Shown here piece after piece: positions 51,376 to 60,521 of a DNA stretch of 64,000 bases. The notes below the pieces were generated by a model. It worked only from the letters and a program-made list of their open reading frames with translations. It did not search any database and was not told the origin of the DNA. Position 1 is the stretch's first letter, and each line of letters opens with the position of its first letter. A program made the translations under genes and the position numbers. The stretch lies in contig NZ_CP010836.1 of NCBI RefSeq assembly GCF_000935025.1, forward strand, positions 4,340,001 to 4,404,000, written 5' to 3'. This stretch comes from Sphingomonas hengshuiensis. Its GTDB lineage: Bacteria > Pseudomonadota > Alphaproteobacteria > Sphingomonadales > Sphingomonadaceae.

Positions 51376-53502
51376 ATGGCGAACCCCCCGAAACGTTCCA
51401 AGGCCTCCCCGGTGCGCAGCGGCGCCCGGTGGAAGCGTATCGCGCTATGGATTGCGATCAGCGGAGGCGCCGCGGCGCTGGTCGCGGCGATCGCGCTGGC
51501 GATCGCAGTCTATTCGACGCGCGCCTCGCTGCCGAGCTATGACGAGCTGAAATCCTCGCCCAACGGCCAGATGATCCGCGTCCATGCGGTCGACGGCACG
51601 GTGCTGGTGTCGCTCGGGCCGAGCTATGGCGAATGGATCCCGTCCGACCAGATTCCGCAGGTGATGAAGGACGCGATCATCGCGACCGAGGACCGGCGCT
51701 TCGAATCGCATTTCGGCATCGATCCGGTCGGCATCGTCCGCGGCATCCGCGACAGCGTCGCGCGCAAGGGGCGAGTCAGCGCAGTCTCGACGATCACCCA
51801 GCAGCTCGCGCGCAACGTCTTTCTGTCGCTCAAGCGCTCCTATGGCCGCAAGGCGCGCGAGGCGGTGCTGGCGCTCGCGCTGGAGCGCAAATTCAGCAAG
51901 GACCAGATCCTCGAGCTGTACCTCAACAAGGTGTATTTCGGCGGCGGCGCCTATGGCATCGATGCCGCGAGCCGCAAATTCTTCGGCCATTCGGCGACGA
52001 ATCTGAGCCTGGCCGAGGCCGCGGTGATCGCCGGGCTGGTCAAGGCGCCGTCGCATTACTCGCCCAGCGCCGATGCCGAGGCAGCCGTGGATCGCGCCAG
52101 CGTGGTGCTGAGCCTGATGGCCGAGACCGGCAAGATCAGCGAAGCGCAGGCACGCGCCACCGATCCCAAATCGGTCAAACTCGCGCCCGAGCCGCGCCAG
52201 AACAGCGTGCGCTATTTCACCGACTGGGCGCTGCCGCAGCTCGAAGTGCTGATCGACGAAAGCGACGCCCCGCTCGAGGTGTGGACGACGCTCGACCTCA
52301 ACATGCAGCGCGCCGCCGACGAGGCGATCCGGCGCAATGCCCCCGGCGACGCGCAGGGCGCGCTGGTCAGCCTCGACCGCGACGGCGCGGTGCGCGCGAT
52401 GGTGGGCGGCAAGGATTATGTCGCGTCGATCTACAACCGCGCGACTCAGGCGACGCGCCAGCCGGGATCGTCGTTCAAGCTGTTCGTCTATCTCGCCGCG
52501 CTCGAAGCGGGGCATAAGCCCGACGACATCGTCGTCGACGAGCCGGTGACGATCGCCGGCTGGACCCCGCGCAACAATTCGCGCCGCAATTCGGGCGAGA
52601 TCACGCTGCGCACCGCCTTTGCCTATTCGATCAACACGATCGCGGCGAAGCTGGGGCAGGAAGTCGGCTTCGGCACCGTCGCCGACATGGCGCGCCGGTT
52701 CGGCATCACCACGCCGATCAACACCCAGCCGGCGATGGTGCTCGGCACCTCCAACGTCCGGCTGATCGACATGACCCGCGCCTTTGCGTCGGTGGGGCAG
52801 AAGGGCGTGGCGGTCACGCCGTTCGGCATCACCCGCGTGACCGCGAACGGCGCCGTGATCTACAGCCACGAAGTCGACACCAGCCATGTCCTCGTTGCGC
52901 CCTATGTCGCCGCGCAGATGACCGACCTGCTCCAGACCGCAGTCGCGACCGGATCGGGCCGCGCCGCCCAGATCGGGCGCCCGGTGGCGGGCAAGACCGG
53001 CACGACGACGTCGAACAAGGATGGCTGGTTCCTCGGCTTCTCGTCGGGGCTGACCACGGGGGTGTGGATGGGACGCGACGATGCGCGGACGGTCCCCGGG
53101 CTCCAGGGCGGCACTGCGCCTGCGCGTGCCTTTGCCGCATTCATGGGCAAGGCCGTGGCCGGGCGCCCGGTCGAGAATTTCGACACCAAGGTGACGCTGC
53201 CCGAATGGGAGCTCGAACCCGAGGACAATGCCTATTACGCCGCGCCCGACAATGGCGTGTTCGTCGACGAGGACGGCAACCCGGTGCCGCAGCAGGAGCA
53301 ACCCACCGACCCGCGCGGCGCGCCCGCCGAACAAGCGCCGGAGGATCGCATCGACCAGGACTGGATCGACCGGATGACCGGCAATGCCCCGCCCGCAGGA
53401 CAGCCCGCCCCCGGCCGGGCGCCGCGCGATTCGGGTCGCACGGTGATCGTGCCGCCGCCACCGATGGACCGCGCCACGCCACGCCCGCGCGATCTGGAAT
53501 AG
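51376..53502 (+). CDS. Penicillin-binding protein 1A-type bifunctional transglycosylase/transpeptidase
   Basis: A 708-residue class A PBP. An N-terminal membrane segment is near residues 32-52. The GT51 transglycosylase has the catalytic EDRRFESHFGIDPVGIVRGI and the STITQQLARNVFLS strand. The transpeptidase has SSFKLF (SxxK), SIN (SxN) and KTGTTT (KTG), so both activities look intact. A proline-rich C-terminal tail (about 630-708) is poorly conserved and probably flexible. Start is the ATG at MANPPKRS, since a GTG 12 codons upstream is weaker. Confidence 0.9.
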   Translation: MANPPKRSKASPVRSGARWKRIALWIAISGGAAALVAAIALAIAVYSTRASLPSYDELKSSPNGQMIRVHAVDGTVLVSLGPSYGEWIPSDQIPQVMKDAIIATEDRRFESHFGIDPVGIVRGIRDSVARKGRVSAVSTITQQLARNVFLSLKRSYGRKAREAVLALALERKFSKDQILELYLNKVYFGGGAYGIDAASRKFFGHSATNLSLAEAAVIAGLVKAPSHYSPSADAEAAVDRASVVLSLMAETGKISEAQARATDPKSVKLAPEPRQNSVRYFTDWALPQLEVLIDESDAPLEVWTTLDLNMQRAADEAIRRNAPGDAQGALVSLDRDGAVRAMVGGKDYVASIYNRATQATRQPGSSFKLFVYLAALEAGHKPDDIVVDEPVTIAGWTPRNNSRRNSGEITLRTAFAYSINTIAAKLGQEVGFGTVADMARRFGITTPINTQPAMVLGTSNVRLIDMTRAFASVGQKGVAVTPFGITRVTANGAVIYSHEVDTSHVLVAPYVAAQMTDLLQTAVATGSGRAAQIGRPVAGKTGTTTSNKDGWFLGFSSGLTTGVWMGRDDARTVPGLQGGTAPARAFAAFMGKAVAGRPVENFDTKVTLPEWELEPEDNAYYAAPDNGVFVDEDGNPVPQQEQPTDPRGAPAEQAPEDRIDQDWIDRMTGNAPPAGQPAPGRAPRDSGRTVIVPPPPMDRATPRPRDLE

Positions 53503-53504
53503 CT

Positions 53505-54188
53505 TTATTCCGAGTCGGCGGGACGCCCGACCCAGTGCAGCGCGGCGCCCTGTGCGCGCAGCCACGCCCGCGCCTCCGCCGGATCGCCTTCGTAGAGCGC
53601 GTCGACCAGCCGGTGGAACGCGGGCGCATGGTTCATATGGACGCGGTGCGCGACTTCGTGCGCCACGGTTGCGCGGCGGACGAAATCGGGCGCCAGGATC
53701 AGCCGCCAGCTATAGCGGATCGCCCCCGACGCGGCACAACTCCCCCAGCGCCCGCGCGGATCGCCGATCGAGACGCGGGTGACGCCGACGCCGGCGCGCG
53801 CGGCATAATAAGCGGTCTCTTCGCTCAGCACCCGCAATGCCTCGCCGCGCAGCCAGCGCTCGACTCGGCGATCGAGCCCCTCGGCAGGGCCGCCGCACAC
53901 CAGCCGGTCGCCTTCGAGCGTCGGGGTGCGCTTGGCGGTCGCGGACCATGCAATCTCGACCTCGCGCCCGCGAAAGGCGAAACGCGCGCCGGGAACAAAG
54001 GGTTGGGATTGCGGCAGCCGCGCCTGCTGCGCCGCGATCCACTCGCGCTGTTCCTCGGCCCAGGCCAGCGCTTTCTTAAGCGAAGCGCGCGGTGGCAGGG
54101 TGAGCCGTACGCGCCCGTCGCGGGGATCGATCGCCAGCCGCATCCGCCGGGCGCGGGCATGGCGGACGATCTCGACCGCCGGGGTCAC
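53505..54188 (-). CDS. M48/YgjP (DUF45)-family metal-dependent hydrolase
   Basis: A 227-residue YgjP-like protein. The zinc motif HEVAHRVHMNH (HExxH plus a downstream His) lies in the C-terminal half, preceded by SIGDPRGRWGSCAASGAIRYSWRLILAP, the family hallmark. The biochemical role is unclear, though some YgjP members are linked to nucleotide or toxin-related chemistry. Its GTG start overlaps the UPF0260 stop (GTGA), so it is the end of a SCO1-UPF0260-M48 unit. Confidence 0.8.
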   Translation of the reverse strand: MTPAVEIVRHARARRMRLAIDPRDGRVRLTLPPRASLKKALAWAEEQREWIAAQQARLPQSQPFVPGARFAFRGREVEIAWSATAKRTPTLEGDRLVCGGPAEGLDRRVERWLRGEALRVLSEETAYYAARAGVGVTRVSIGDPRGRWGSCAASGAIRYSWRLILAPDFVRRATVAHEVAHRVHMNHAPAFHRLVDALYEGDPAEARAWLRAQGAALHWVGRPADSE

Positions 54189-54619
54189 AGGATACGGTCG
54201 ACCAGATGGTGCTCCAGGTCGCCGACATCGTCCTCGGACACCGTCCAGCCGCGCGTCGACTCGCCCGCGCGGTGCACCGCCTCGCGGTCGCCGCACACCA
54301 GATAATGCCATTCGGGCAACGCCTCGCCCGCCGCGCGCAGCCGATAGGCGCAGGTCGAGGGCAGCCATTCGATGCCGCTGACATTGTTGTTGTTCAGCCG
54401 CACGCACTCGCTGACATAGGCGTGGCGGTGCTTGTAATCGCTGCACATCCCCATCCGCCGATCGAGCAGCCGGCAGGCGACGTTGGTCGGGAGCAATTCG
54501 CCGGTCTCGTCATCCTCGAGCTTGTGGAGGCAGCATTTGCCGCAGCCGTCGCACAACGCCTCCCATTGCGCGCGGTCGAGCTTCGAGAGCGGCTTGGTTT
54601 CCCAGAAACGTTCGCTCAC
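54185..54619 (-). CDS. UPF0260 family cysteine-rich protein (YcgN/YkgJ-like)
   Basis: A 144-residue protein with eight cysteines in the clustered pattern CDGCGKCCLHKL plus distal CRLLD, CSDYK, CVRL and CAYRL. This is the signature of UPF0260, putative iron-sulfur or zinc-binding proteins of unknown function. The GTG start overlaps the SCO1 stop (GTGA). No reaction is proposed. Confidence 0.8.
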   Translation of the reverse strand: MSERFWETKPLSKLDRAQWEALCDGCGKCCLHKLEDDETGELLPTNVACRLLDRRMGMCSDYKHRHAYVSECVRLNNNNVSGIEWLPSTCAYRLRAAGEALPEWHYLVCGDREAVHRAGESTRGWTVSEDDVGDLEHHLVDRIL

Positions 54620-55203
54620 CGGACCCAGTGCCTGACCTGTTCGGCGATCGCGGCGCCGTCCTTGTCGATCGGCAGCGACGCGATCGGCTCGCCCTGCGGC
54701 CCCATCAGGAACGCGACCGCGAGGTGATCGACCAGATAGCCGCCGCCGGCACCCGCGGGCTGTTTCTTGAAATAGACCGCATAATCCTTCGCGACCTTGG
54801 CGATCTGCTCGGGCGTGCCGGTCAGCCCGACGATCCGCGGATGGAAATTGGCGACGAACTGCTTGATCGCCGCCGGCGTGTCGCGCTCCGGATCGACCGT
54901 GATGAAGATCGGCACGACCTTCTGCGCGACCTTCGCATCGGTCCGGTCGAGTTCGCGCATCGCCTGGCCGATCTTCTGCATGTCGGTGGGGCAAACATCG
55001 GGGCAATAGGTATAGCCGAAATAGACGATCCGGTAGCGACCGGCGAAATCGGTATCGCGCACCGTCCGGCCATTCTGGTCGGTCAACGCAAAGGGGCCGC
55101 CGATCCGCGCGCCCGCAAGCGGGGGCTGATCGGCAGCGCCGCCGCACCCGGCAAGCGGCGCCGCGACAAGCGCCAGCGCGGGCGCAAAAAACATCCTATT
55201 CAT
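54616..55203 (-). CDS. SCO1/SenC-family copper chaperone (lipoprotein)
   Basis: A 195-residue SCO protein. The N-terminal signal peptide ends in a lipobox (PLAGC, near residue 20), so it is probably anchored to the inner membrane facing the periplasm. The copper ligands are in the CPDVC motif of YFGYTYCPDVCPTDM and a downstream His (YLVDHLAVAFL), all present. It helps load CuA of cytochrome oxidase or acts as a thiol oxidoreductase. It heads a three-gene coupled unit. Start is the ATG after GGGGGCGCC. Confidence 0.87.
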   Translation of the reverse strand: MNRMFFAPALALVAAPLAGCGGAADQPPLAGARIGGPFALTDQNGRTVRDTDFAGRYRIVYFGYTYCPDVCPTDMQKIGQAMRELDRTDAKVAQKVVPIFITVDPERDTPAAIKQFVANFHPRIVGLTGTPEQIAKVAKDYAVYFKKQPAGAGGGYLVDHLAVAFLMGPQGEPIASLPIDKDGAAIAEQVRHWVR

Positions 55204-55274
55204 GGCGCCCCCAGCCATGATCTGTTATGCTGCGGCTTGCAAGAACAGGGTCCAATAAAGGGTTTCGCTTGATC

Positions 55275-55886
55275 ATGGTGCTCCGTGCGTTCCGACTGGC
55301 GGCCGCCGCCGCGCTGGTGTTTTCCGCCACGCCGGCATTCGCGCAGAAATTTTCCGATGGTTATGAGTTCCTTGAGGCGGTGCGCAAGGCCGACGGGACC
55401 AAGGTCAACAAGTTCCTCCAGGACAAGTCGCTCCGGATCGTCAACACCAAGGACCGCCGCAACGGCCAGGGCGCGCTGCACATCGTCGCCGAACGCCGCG
55501 ACCAGGTCTATCTCCGCGCGCTGCTCCAGGCGGACGATGCCAACCCCAATATCCAGGACCGCGAGGGCAATACCCCGCTGATCGTCGCGGTGAACCAGAG
55601 TTGGGCCGAGGGCGTATCGATCCTCATGAAATATCGCGCGAATATCAACCTTCCCAATGCGGCGGGCGAGAGCCCGCTGATCCGCGCGGTGCTGATCCAT
55701 GACGCGAATATCGTCCGGATGCTGCTCGACGCCGGCGCCAATCCCGATCGCGGCGATTATCGCACCGGTAAGACCGCGCGCGACTATGCCGCCCAGGAAA
55801 CGCGGTTTCCGGCGATTGCGCGGTTGCTGGCAAACGCGCCCAAGGGCGGTGCCGGCGGCACTGCCGCGGCGGGCCCGAAGCTCTAA
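55275..55886 (+). CDS. Secreted ankyrin-repeat protein
   Basis: A 203-residue protein. A signal peptide is seen in residues 1-23 (MVLRAFRLAAAAALVFSATPAFA), followed by about four ankyrin repeats (repeated motifs GQGALHIVAERRD, EGNTPLIVAVNQSW, AGESPLIRAVLIHDAN, and TGKTARDYAAQETRFPA). It should be a periplasmic adapter for protein-protein contacts. No partner is known. It is divergent from SCO1. Confidence 0.82.
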   Translation: MVLRAFRLAAAAALVFSATPAFAQKFSDGYEFLEAVRKADGTKVNKFLQDKSLRIVNTKDRRNGQGALHIVAERRDQVYLRALLQADDANPNIQDREGNTPLIVAVNQSWAEGVSILMKYRANINLPNAAGESPLIRAVLIHDANIVRMLLDAGANPDRGDYRTGKTARDYAAQETRFPAIARLLANAPKGGAGGTAAAGPKL

Positions 55887-55909
55887 CCGCCCGCGTCGCG
55901 CGGCTGCGC

Positions 55910-56407
55910 TCAGAAGACCTGGACGCTTTCGGGATCGAGCAGCGTCAGCACCCGCCGCGCCGCGCGGCGGGCAAAGGCCAGCGTGGTCTTGCGCCGAGTC
56001 GCGCTGGCCAGCGGCACGGTCGCGGCTTCGCGCACCACCGCGGCGTCATAGCGGTCGGCGACCAGAATCCCGGCGCGCGCGGGGAGGAATCCCTCCTGGT
56101 CGAGCGGCCGCAGGTCGAACCCCTGCGGCACCGCCCAGAAGAAGCGGTCGCAATGCGGCAGATATTCGGTCCATTTGGAATCGCCGAGCAGGTCGGCGCG
56201 CGACACCTTGATCTCGACGATCACGATATTGCCGCGCGAATCGAGCGCCATCAGGTCGGCGCGGCGCCCGCCGTCCAGCGGGACCTCGGCAATCGCCACG
56301 CAATCGTGGCGCAGCAGCATGCGGCTTACGCCGCGAGCCACGTCGGCCGCATCAATGGGGGGGAGAGCAGCCGACGTGACCGCGGCCGGGGAGGGCATGG
56401 TGCGCAT
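55910..56407 (-). CDS. mmcB: MmcB-family DNA repair protein
   Basis: A 165-residue MmcB (DUF1052) protein of alphaproteobacteria, linked genetically in Caulobacter to translesion mutagenesis and DNA-damage survival. The C-terminal-like nuclease core is visible as RRADLMALDSRGNIVIVEIKVSRADLLGDSKWTEYLPHCDRFFWAV (D..EIK, a PD-(D/E)xK-like pattern). It is isolated from any imuB/dnaE2 cassette in this window. Confidence 0.82.
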   Translation of the reverse strand: MRTMPSPAAVTSAALPPIDAADVARGVSRMLLRHDCVAIAEVPLDGGRRADLMALDSRGNIVIVEIKVSRADLLGDSKWTEYLPHCDRFFWAVPQGFDLRPLDQEGFLPARAGILVADRYDAAVVREAATVPLASATRRKTTLAFARRAARRVLTLLDPESVQVF

Positions 56408-56457
56408 CCCCGAACGCTAGAACATTGCGAGAACGCGGGAAAGACCCCGCGCGCGCT

Positions 56458-57108
56458 TCAGCGGTAGAAGATGTGGTTGCCGATCGTCGCGACGGTCGCG
56501 CGCTTCCAGCTGGGACGCACATAGCGTGCGTGGAAGTAGAGCGCCTTCTCCGCGGGGCTGTCCCACAGATCCTTCTGCGCGACCTGCGCCACGGCCAGTG
56601 CCTTGCGCCAATGCGCGTTTGCGGGCGGGTTCGGGATCTTGCCGCCGCGCACGAACGAGAACTGACCGGGCTGGGCGACGACCGAGCAGACCGACTTGGG
56701 GAAGCGGCCCGATGTGGTGCGGTTGAGAATGACTTCCGCGACGGCCAGCTGGCCCGCAAGCGGTTCGCCCTTGGCTTCGTAATAGACACCGACGGCAAGG
56801 CAGTTGAGTTCGCTCGTCGGCGATTCGGGCGCGTCCTGCGCTGCCACGACGGCGGAGAGCGTTTCGAAATCCTGGTCTTCCGCGAGCGCTGCCTGGGGCA
56901 GCGGCTGGACGATCTCGCCGTCCTGGGTCGCGGGAAGCGATGCAGCAACCCCTTGCTGCGCGGGAACAACATGGTGTTCCTGGGGGTTTATCGAGTCGAC
57001 CACCGGCTGTTGCACGGCCTGGGTCGGATCGAGCGTGGCAGCATTCGCTAGTGCGCCAGCGCAAAAGGTCAGCGCCGCGAAAGTCGCAGCGCGTGGCAGG
57101 AACTTCAT
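56458..57108 (-). CDS. Cell wall hydrolase (Hydrolase_2/SleB-like)
   Basis: A 216-residue protein with a signal peptide (about residues 1-23). A Gln/Pro-rich linker leads to the Hydrolase_2 domain (about 100-216), which shows NCLAVGVYYEAKGEPLAGQLAVAEVILNR and WKRATVATIGNHIFYR. Family members include the spore cortex-lytic SleB and vegetative cell-wall amidases/lytic enzymes, all acting in the envelope. The next 157 bases (57109-57265) show nothing recognisable. Confidence 0.85.
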   Translation of the reverse strand: MKFLPRAATFAALTFCAGALANAATLDPTQAVQQPVVDSINPQEHHVVPAQQGVAASLPATQDGEIVQPLPQAALAEDQDFETLSAVVAAQDAPESPTSELNCLAVGVYYEAKGEPLAGQLAVAEVILNRTTSGRFPKSVCSVVAQPGQFSFVRGGKIPNPPANAHWRKALAVAQVAQKDLWDSPAEKALYFHARYVRPSWKRATVATIGNHIFYR

Positions 57109-57265
57109 TTGGTTTCAATACTATGCGGTTGGCGTGCGGCGGGCCCCGTGATGCTCTGTGGGCCGCCGGACTTCCCCCCGACTGCGTAACCGTTCGACTT
57201 CACACTTCGATCGGCACAACGCTATTTCAAACGAGCCGCCCCCTTCCCTTCACAGGCGTGCAATG

Positions 57266-57604
57266 TCAACCGGCGCAGATCGTTTCAGCGGCGAACCGTT
57301 CTGCCGCTGCGACGTCCAACTCGACGACCCACAGGTCCCCGTCCTGCGATCGGCGGCGCTGCCAATAGGCGGTGACCTCGCCATCGTCGGCAAGCGTGCG
57401 CGGGCCGGTGGCGATCAGCGCGGGCTGTCCATCGGGCCCCACCCCGCGTTCGAAGAAGCGGGGATTGGCGCCACGCTCCAGCGCGAGCACCAGAATCGCA
57501 CCCGCCGTCGCGTCGCCGCGCGCGAGCACCATCGCCGAGCCGCCCTGTTGATGGACGCGCCGAGTCAGCGCACCGACCAGCACCGCGCTCGTCAGCCGCG
57601 CCAT
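57266..57604 (-). CDS. DUF1491-family protein
   Basis: A 112-residue protein of the alphaproteobacterial DUF1491 family of unknown function. The conserved ends are visible (MARLTSAVLVGALTRRVHQQGGSAMVLARGDATAGAILVL and the final WVVELDVAAAERFAAETI). Its ATG overlaps the thioesterase stop by one base (TGATG), so it ends the hpf-ptsN-thioesterase-DUF1491 run. Confidence 0.8.
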   Translation of the reverse strand: MARLTSAVLVGALTRRVHQQGGSAMVLARGDATAGAILVLALERGANPRFFERGVGPDGQPALIATGPRTLADDGEVTAYWQRRRSQDGDLWVVELDVAAAERFAAETICAG

Positions 57605-58077
57605 CAGGGCAGCCGATAGCCGGGGAGGGTGGCCAGCGGGATGCGCGATCGCATGAAAGTGCCCGTGCCGCGCGCGGCTTCGTCGCCCTGCGCGTCGATC
57701 AGCCGCGCCTCCGCGACGAAGACGCGGCGCTGGCCGCTGATCCAGCGCCCCTCCGCCACCACCGGCCCGGCGACCAAAGGCTTGGTCAGCAGCAGGTTGA
57801 AGGCCGTCGTCAGCAGGAAACGGTCGGTCACGAGGCTGTTCGCGGCATAAAAGGCCGCATCGTCGAGCATCTTGAAATAGCTCGTGCCATGCGCGGCGCC
57901 CGCGGCGTGATAGACGCGCGGATCGATTTCGAACCTAATCCGCGCGACTCCGCTCTCCGGAATCTCGAGCGCCGACTCGAACAGCCGGTTGATCGGCGCC
58001 GCGGCGTACAGCGATTCGAGCGCGCGGAAATGCGCGGCCTCGCCCGTCGCTACCGGCGGTGGCTCAGGCTGCGTCAC
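57604..58077 (-). CDS. PaaI-like thioesterase
   Basis: A 157-residue hotdog-fold protein with the PaaI/YbgC pattern (GAAHGTSYFKMLDDAAFYAANSLV, then FNLLLTKPLVAGPVVAEGRW and VFVAEARLIDAQGDEAARGTGTF). It probably hydrolyses a short or aromatic acyl-CoA thioester. The GTG start is chosen because GGAGG lies four bases upstream, and it overlaps the ptsN end by 14 bases. Confidence 0.83.
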   Translation of the reverse strand: MTQPEPPPVATGEAAHFRALESLYAAAPINRLFESALEIPESGVARIRFEIDPRVYHAAGAAHGTSYFKMLDDAAFYAANSLVTDRFLLTTAFNLLLTKPLVAGPVVAEGRWISGQRRVFVAEARLIDAQGDEAARGTGTFMRSRIPLATLPGYRLP

Positions 58078-58531
58078 GCGCCTCCACACCCGCGAGCAGC
58101 GCGAACACGGCGTCGTTGGACCCCGCGCCGCGCAGCTTGGCCGCGAAATTGCGATCGCGCAGCCGCCGCGAGACGCAGGCAAGCGCCTTGAGATGATCGG
58201 CGCCCGCCCCGCTGGGCGAGACCAGCAGGAACACCAGGTCGACGGGCAATTCGTCGATCGCGCCGAAATCAATCGGGTGATTCAGCCGGGCAAACACCCC
58301 GCACACCTGCTTAAGCCCATCCAGCTTGCCATGCGGAATCGCGATTCCGCCGCCAAACCCCGTCGAGCCCAGCTTTTCGCGCGCGGCCACGCGATCGGTC
58401 ACTGCGCGCGGATCGAGCCCATAGGCCCGTCCCGCGGCAATGCCGAGCTGCTGGAACAGCGTCTTCTTATTGGCGGCGCTCACCCCGGAAAGCACGGCTT
58501 CCGGGACGAGCAGATCGCTGAGTTCAACCAT
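58064..58531 (-). CDS. ptsN: Nitrogen-regulatory PTS system EIIA component
   Basis: A 155-residue EIIA-Ntr. The phosphorylated His lies in IAIPHGKLDGL (about 66). This regulatory phosphocarrier links nitrogen, potassium and carbon status through PtsP and NPr. The usual rpoN-hpf-ptsN order is only partly kept: hpf is upstream, but no rpoN is in the window. Confidence 0.92.
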   Translation of the reverse strand: MVELSDLLVPEAVLSGVSAANKKTLFQQLGIAAGRAYGLDPRAVTDRVAAREKLGSTGFGGGIAIPHGKLDGLKQVCGVFARLNHPIDFGAIDELPVDLVFLLVSPSGAGADHLKALACVSRRLRDRNFAAKLRGAGSNDAVFALLAGVEARDAA

Positions 58532-58588
58532 CGTTCATCCAGTAAAGAGCCCCCCCGGCTCCAGGCATCGCCCTGCCCCCGGCAGCGA

Positions 58589-59173
58589 CTAGGCTTGGAC
58601 GCGATTGGGCTCCACCCAGCCGATCGTCCCGTCGCCGCGGCGATAGACCATATTATAGCTTCCGGTGCCGGTGTTGCGGAACAACAGCGCGTTGGTGTTG
58701 CGCAGATCGAGCATCATCACCGCGTCCGATACCGTCGCCTCGGGCACGTCGACGCGCGTCTCGGCGATGATCAGGGGAGCGTCGGCGGGCTCTTCCTCTT
58801 CGGCGGGCTCCTGGAACAGCGTGTAGCCGGCGTCATACGCGCCTTCCTCAGCCAGCGCGTTGAGCACCCCGGCCTGGCGATCCTTGAGCCGGCGGGTATA
58901 GCGGCGGAGCTGCTTGTCGATGCGGTCCGCGGCGCCGTCGAACGCGCCATTGGCCTCCATCCCGGAATTGGCTGCCTTGAGCACCAGTCCCTGCATCACG
59001 TGCATGATGATGTCGCAGGTAAAGCCATTGTCGTGGGGCCCCTTGCCAAAGGTGACCTGCGACGAGATCGCGCGCGAGAAATATTTGTCGGCGATGCCCT
59101 GAAGTCGATCGGTGACCTGCGTCTTGAGCGCTTCGCCGGTATCGACCTGGTGGCCCGAAACTCGGATATCCAT
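58589..59173 (-). CDS. hpf: Ribosome hibernation promoting factor (long form)
   Basis: A 194-residue long HPF. The N-terminal dsRNA-like domain (about 1-100) and the C-terminal dimerisation tail ending FRNTGTGSYNMVYRRGDGTIGWVEP are both present, so it should make 100S ribosome dimers in stationary phase. Start at MDIRVSGHQV is favoured, because GGAG lies eight bases upstream; another ATG two codons earlier is a poor match. It is 57 bases before ptsN. Confidence 0.9.
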   Translation of the reverse strand: MDIRVSGHQVDTGEALKTQVTDRLQGIADKYFSRAISSQVTFGKGPHDNGFTCDIIMHVMQGLVLKAANSGMEANGAFDGAADRIDKQLRRYTRRLKDRQAGVLNALAEEGAYDAGYTLFQEPAEEEEPADAPLIIAETRVDVPEATVSDAVMMLDLRNTNALLFRNTGTGSYNMVYRRGDGTIGWVEPNRVQA

Positions 59174-59227
59174 GGGCATTTCTCCTACTCTAAAACTATT
59201 GCCGGACTAGCAGGCAACCGCGCGACG

Positions 59228-59920
59228 TCAACTCGACGCGGGCACCCCCCAGAGCGGCTCTTCCAACCCCTTGAGAAAGGCTGCGTGGCGCGCAAGTTCC
59301 ACGTCCGACGCAGCAAAATGCCGCGCGGGCCGGACATGCACCCGCGCCGGCGCCTCTGCAGGCGTCTCGCGCATCACCGGCGTATCGACGGCCAGCCCCA
59401 GCGTGATCTGCCGCCCGCCGGTCAGCTCGACATAGACCTGCGCCAGCAATTGCGCGTCGAGCAGCGCGCCGTGCAGCTGGCGTGCGCTGAGGTCGATCCC
59501 GTAGCGCGAGCAGAGCGCATCGAGCGAGTGCTTCGCGCCGGGATGGCGCGTGCGTGCGATCGTCAGCGTGTCGACCATCCGCGCCATGTCGACCAGCGGT
59601 CGCCCGCATTGGCGCAACTCGCCGTTGAGGAAACCGAAGTCGAAGGTCGCATTGTGCGCGACCAGCGGGCAATCGCCCAGAAACGCGATCAGATCCTCGA
59701 CGACATCGGTGAACAACGGCTTGTCGGCGAGGAAGCGGTCGCTCAGCCCATGGACGTTGAACGCCTCGATCGGGACCGGGCGCTGGGGGTTGATATAGGC
59801 GTGGTAATGGCGGCCGGTCGGCACGCGGTTGACCAGCTCGACACAGCCGATCTCGACCAGCCGGTCGCCGCCCGCGAAGCTGAGCCCCGTCGTTTCGGTA
59901 TCGAACACGATTTCGCGCAT
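59228..59920 (-). CDS. dnaQ: DNA polymerase III epsilon subunit
   Basis: A 230-residue proofreading 3'-5' exonuclease. The DEDDh residues are visible: DTETTG (Exo I), HNATFDFGF (Exo II) and HGALLDAQLLAQVYV (Exo III). The C-terminal 50 residues (about 175-230) may contact the polymerase alpha subunit. It is the first gene of the dnaQ-coaE-aroE-maf-PPSR run read leftwards from the origin side, lying nearest hpf. Confidence 0.9.
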   Translation of the reverse strand: MREIVFDTETTGLSFAGGDRLVEIGCVELVNRVPTGRHYHAYINPQRPVPIEAFNVHGLSDRFLADKPLFTDVVEDLIAFLGDCPLVAHNATFDFGFLNGELRQCGRPLVDMARMVDTLTIARTRHPGAKHSLDALCSRYGIDLSARQLHGALLDAQLLAQVYVELTGGRQITLGLAVDTPVMRETPAEAPARVHVRPARHFAASDVELARHAAFLKGLEEPLWGVPASS

Positions 59921-59927
59921 GCCCGCC

Positions 59928-60521
59928 TTATCCTCCTCCCGGGGCGGAGAGGCAAGCGATCAGCGACGCTACGTGTTCGCGCGTATCCTCCAGGCTGGTG
60001 CCCGTCGGAATCACGTAATCGGCGCGGGCGCGCTTCTCCGCATCGGGCATCTGCCGCGCGACGATCGAGTCGAACCGCGCCTCGGTCATCCCCGGCCGGG
60101 CGAGGACGCGGGCGCGCTGGACCTCGGCGGGGGCCGAGACGACCGCGATCTTGTCGACCGATTGCCACCCGCCGGCCTCGAACAGCAGCGGCACGTCGAG
60201 CACGACCAACGGTGCCGCGGCATTGTCCGCAAGAAATGCGGCGCGCGCGGCGGCGACGGCGGGATGGACCAGCGCCTCGAGCCGGGCAAAGGCCGCAGGA
60301 TCGCCGAACACCGCCTCGCCCAGCATCGTGCGGTCGACGCCCTCGGGCCCGGTGGTATCGGGAAATTCGGCCTCGATCGCCGCGACCAGCGCGCCGCCCG
60401 GCCCCTGGAGCCGATGGACCTCGGCATCGGCGTCGAACACCGGCACCCCCGCCTCGGCAAACATCCGCGCGACGGTCGACTTGCCCATGCCGATCGAGCC
60501 GGTGAGCCCCAGCACGATCAT
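59928..60521 (-). CDS. coaE: Dephospho-CoA kinase
   Basis: A 197-residue P-loop kinase with GLTGSIGMGKS at residues 5-15, the EVHRL lid region and the VVLDVPLLFEAGG block. It makes the last step of coenzyme A synthesis. The start overlaps the aroE stop by 4 bases (ATGA); it ends 7 bases before dnaQ. Confidence 0.93.
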   Translation of the reverse strand: MIVLGLTGSIGMGKSTVARMFAEAGVPVFDADAEVHRLQGPGGALVAAIEAEFPDTTGPEGVDRTMLGEAVFGDPAAFARLEALVHPAVAAARAAFLADNAAAPLVVLDVPLLFEAGGWQSVDKIAVVSAPAEVQRARVLARPGMTEARFDSIVARQMPDAEKRARADYVIPTGTSLEDTREHVASLIACLSAPGGG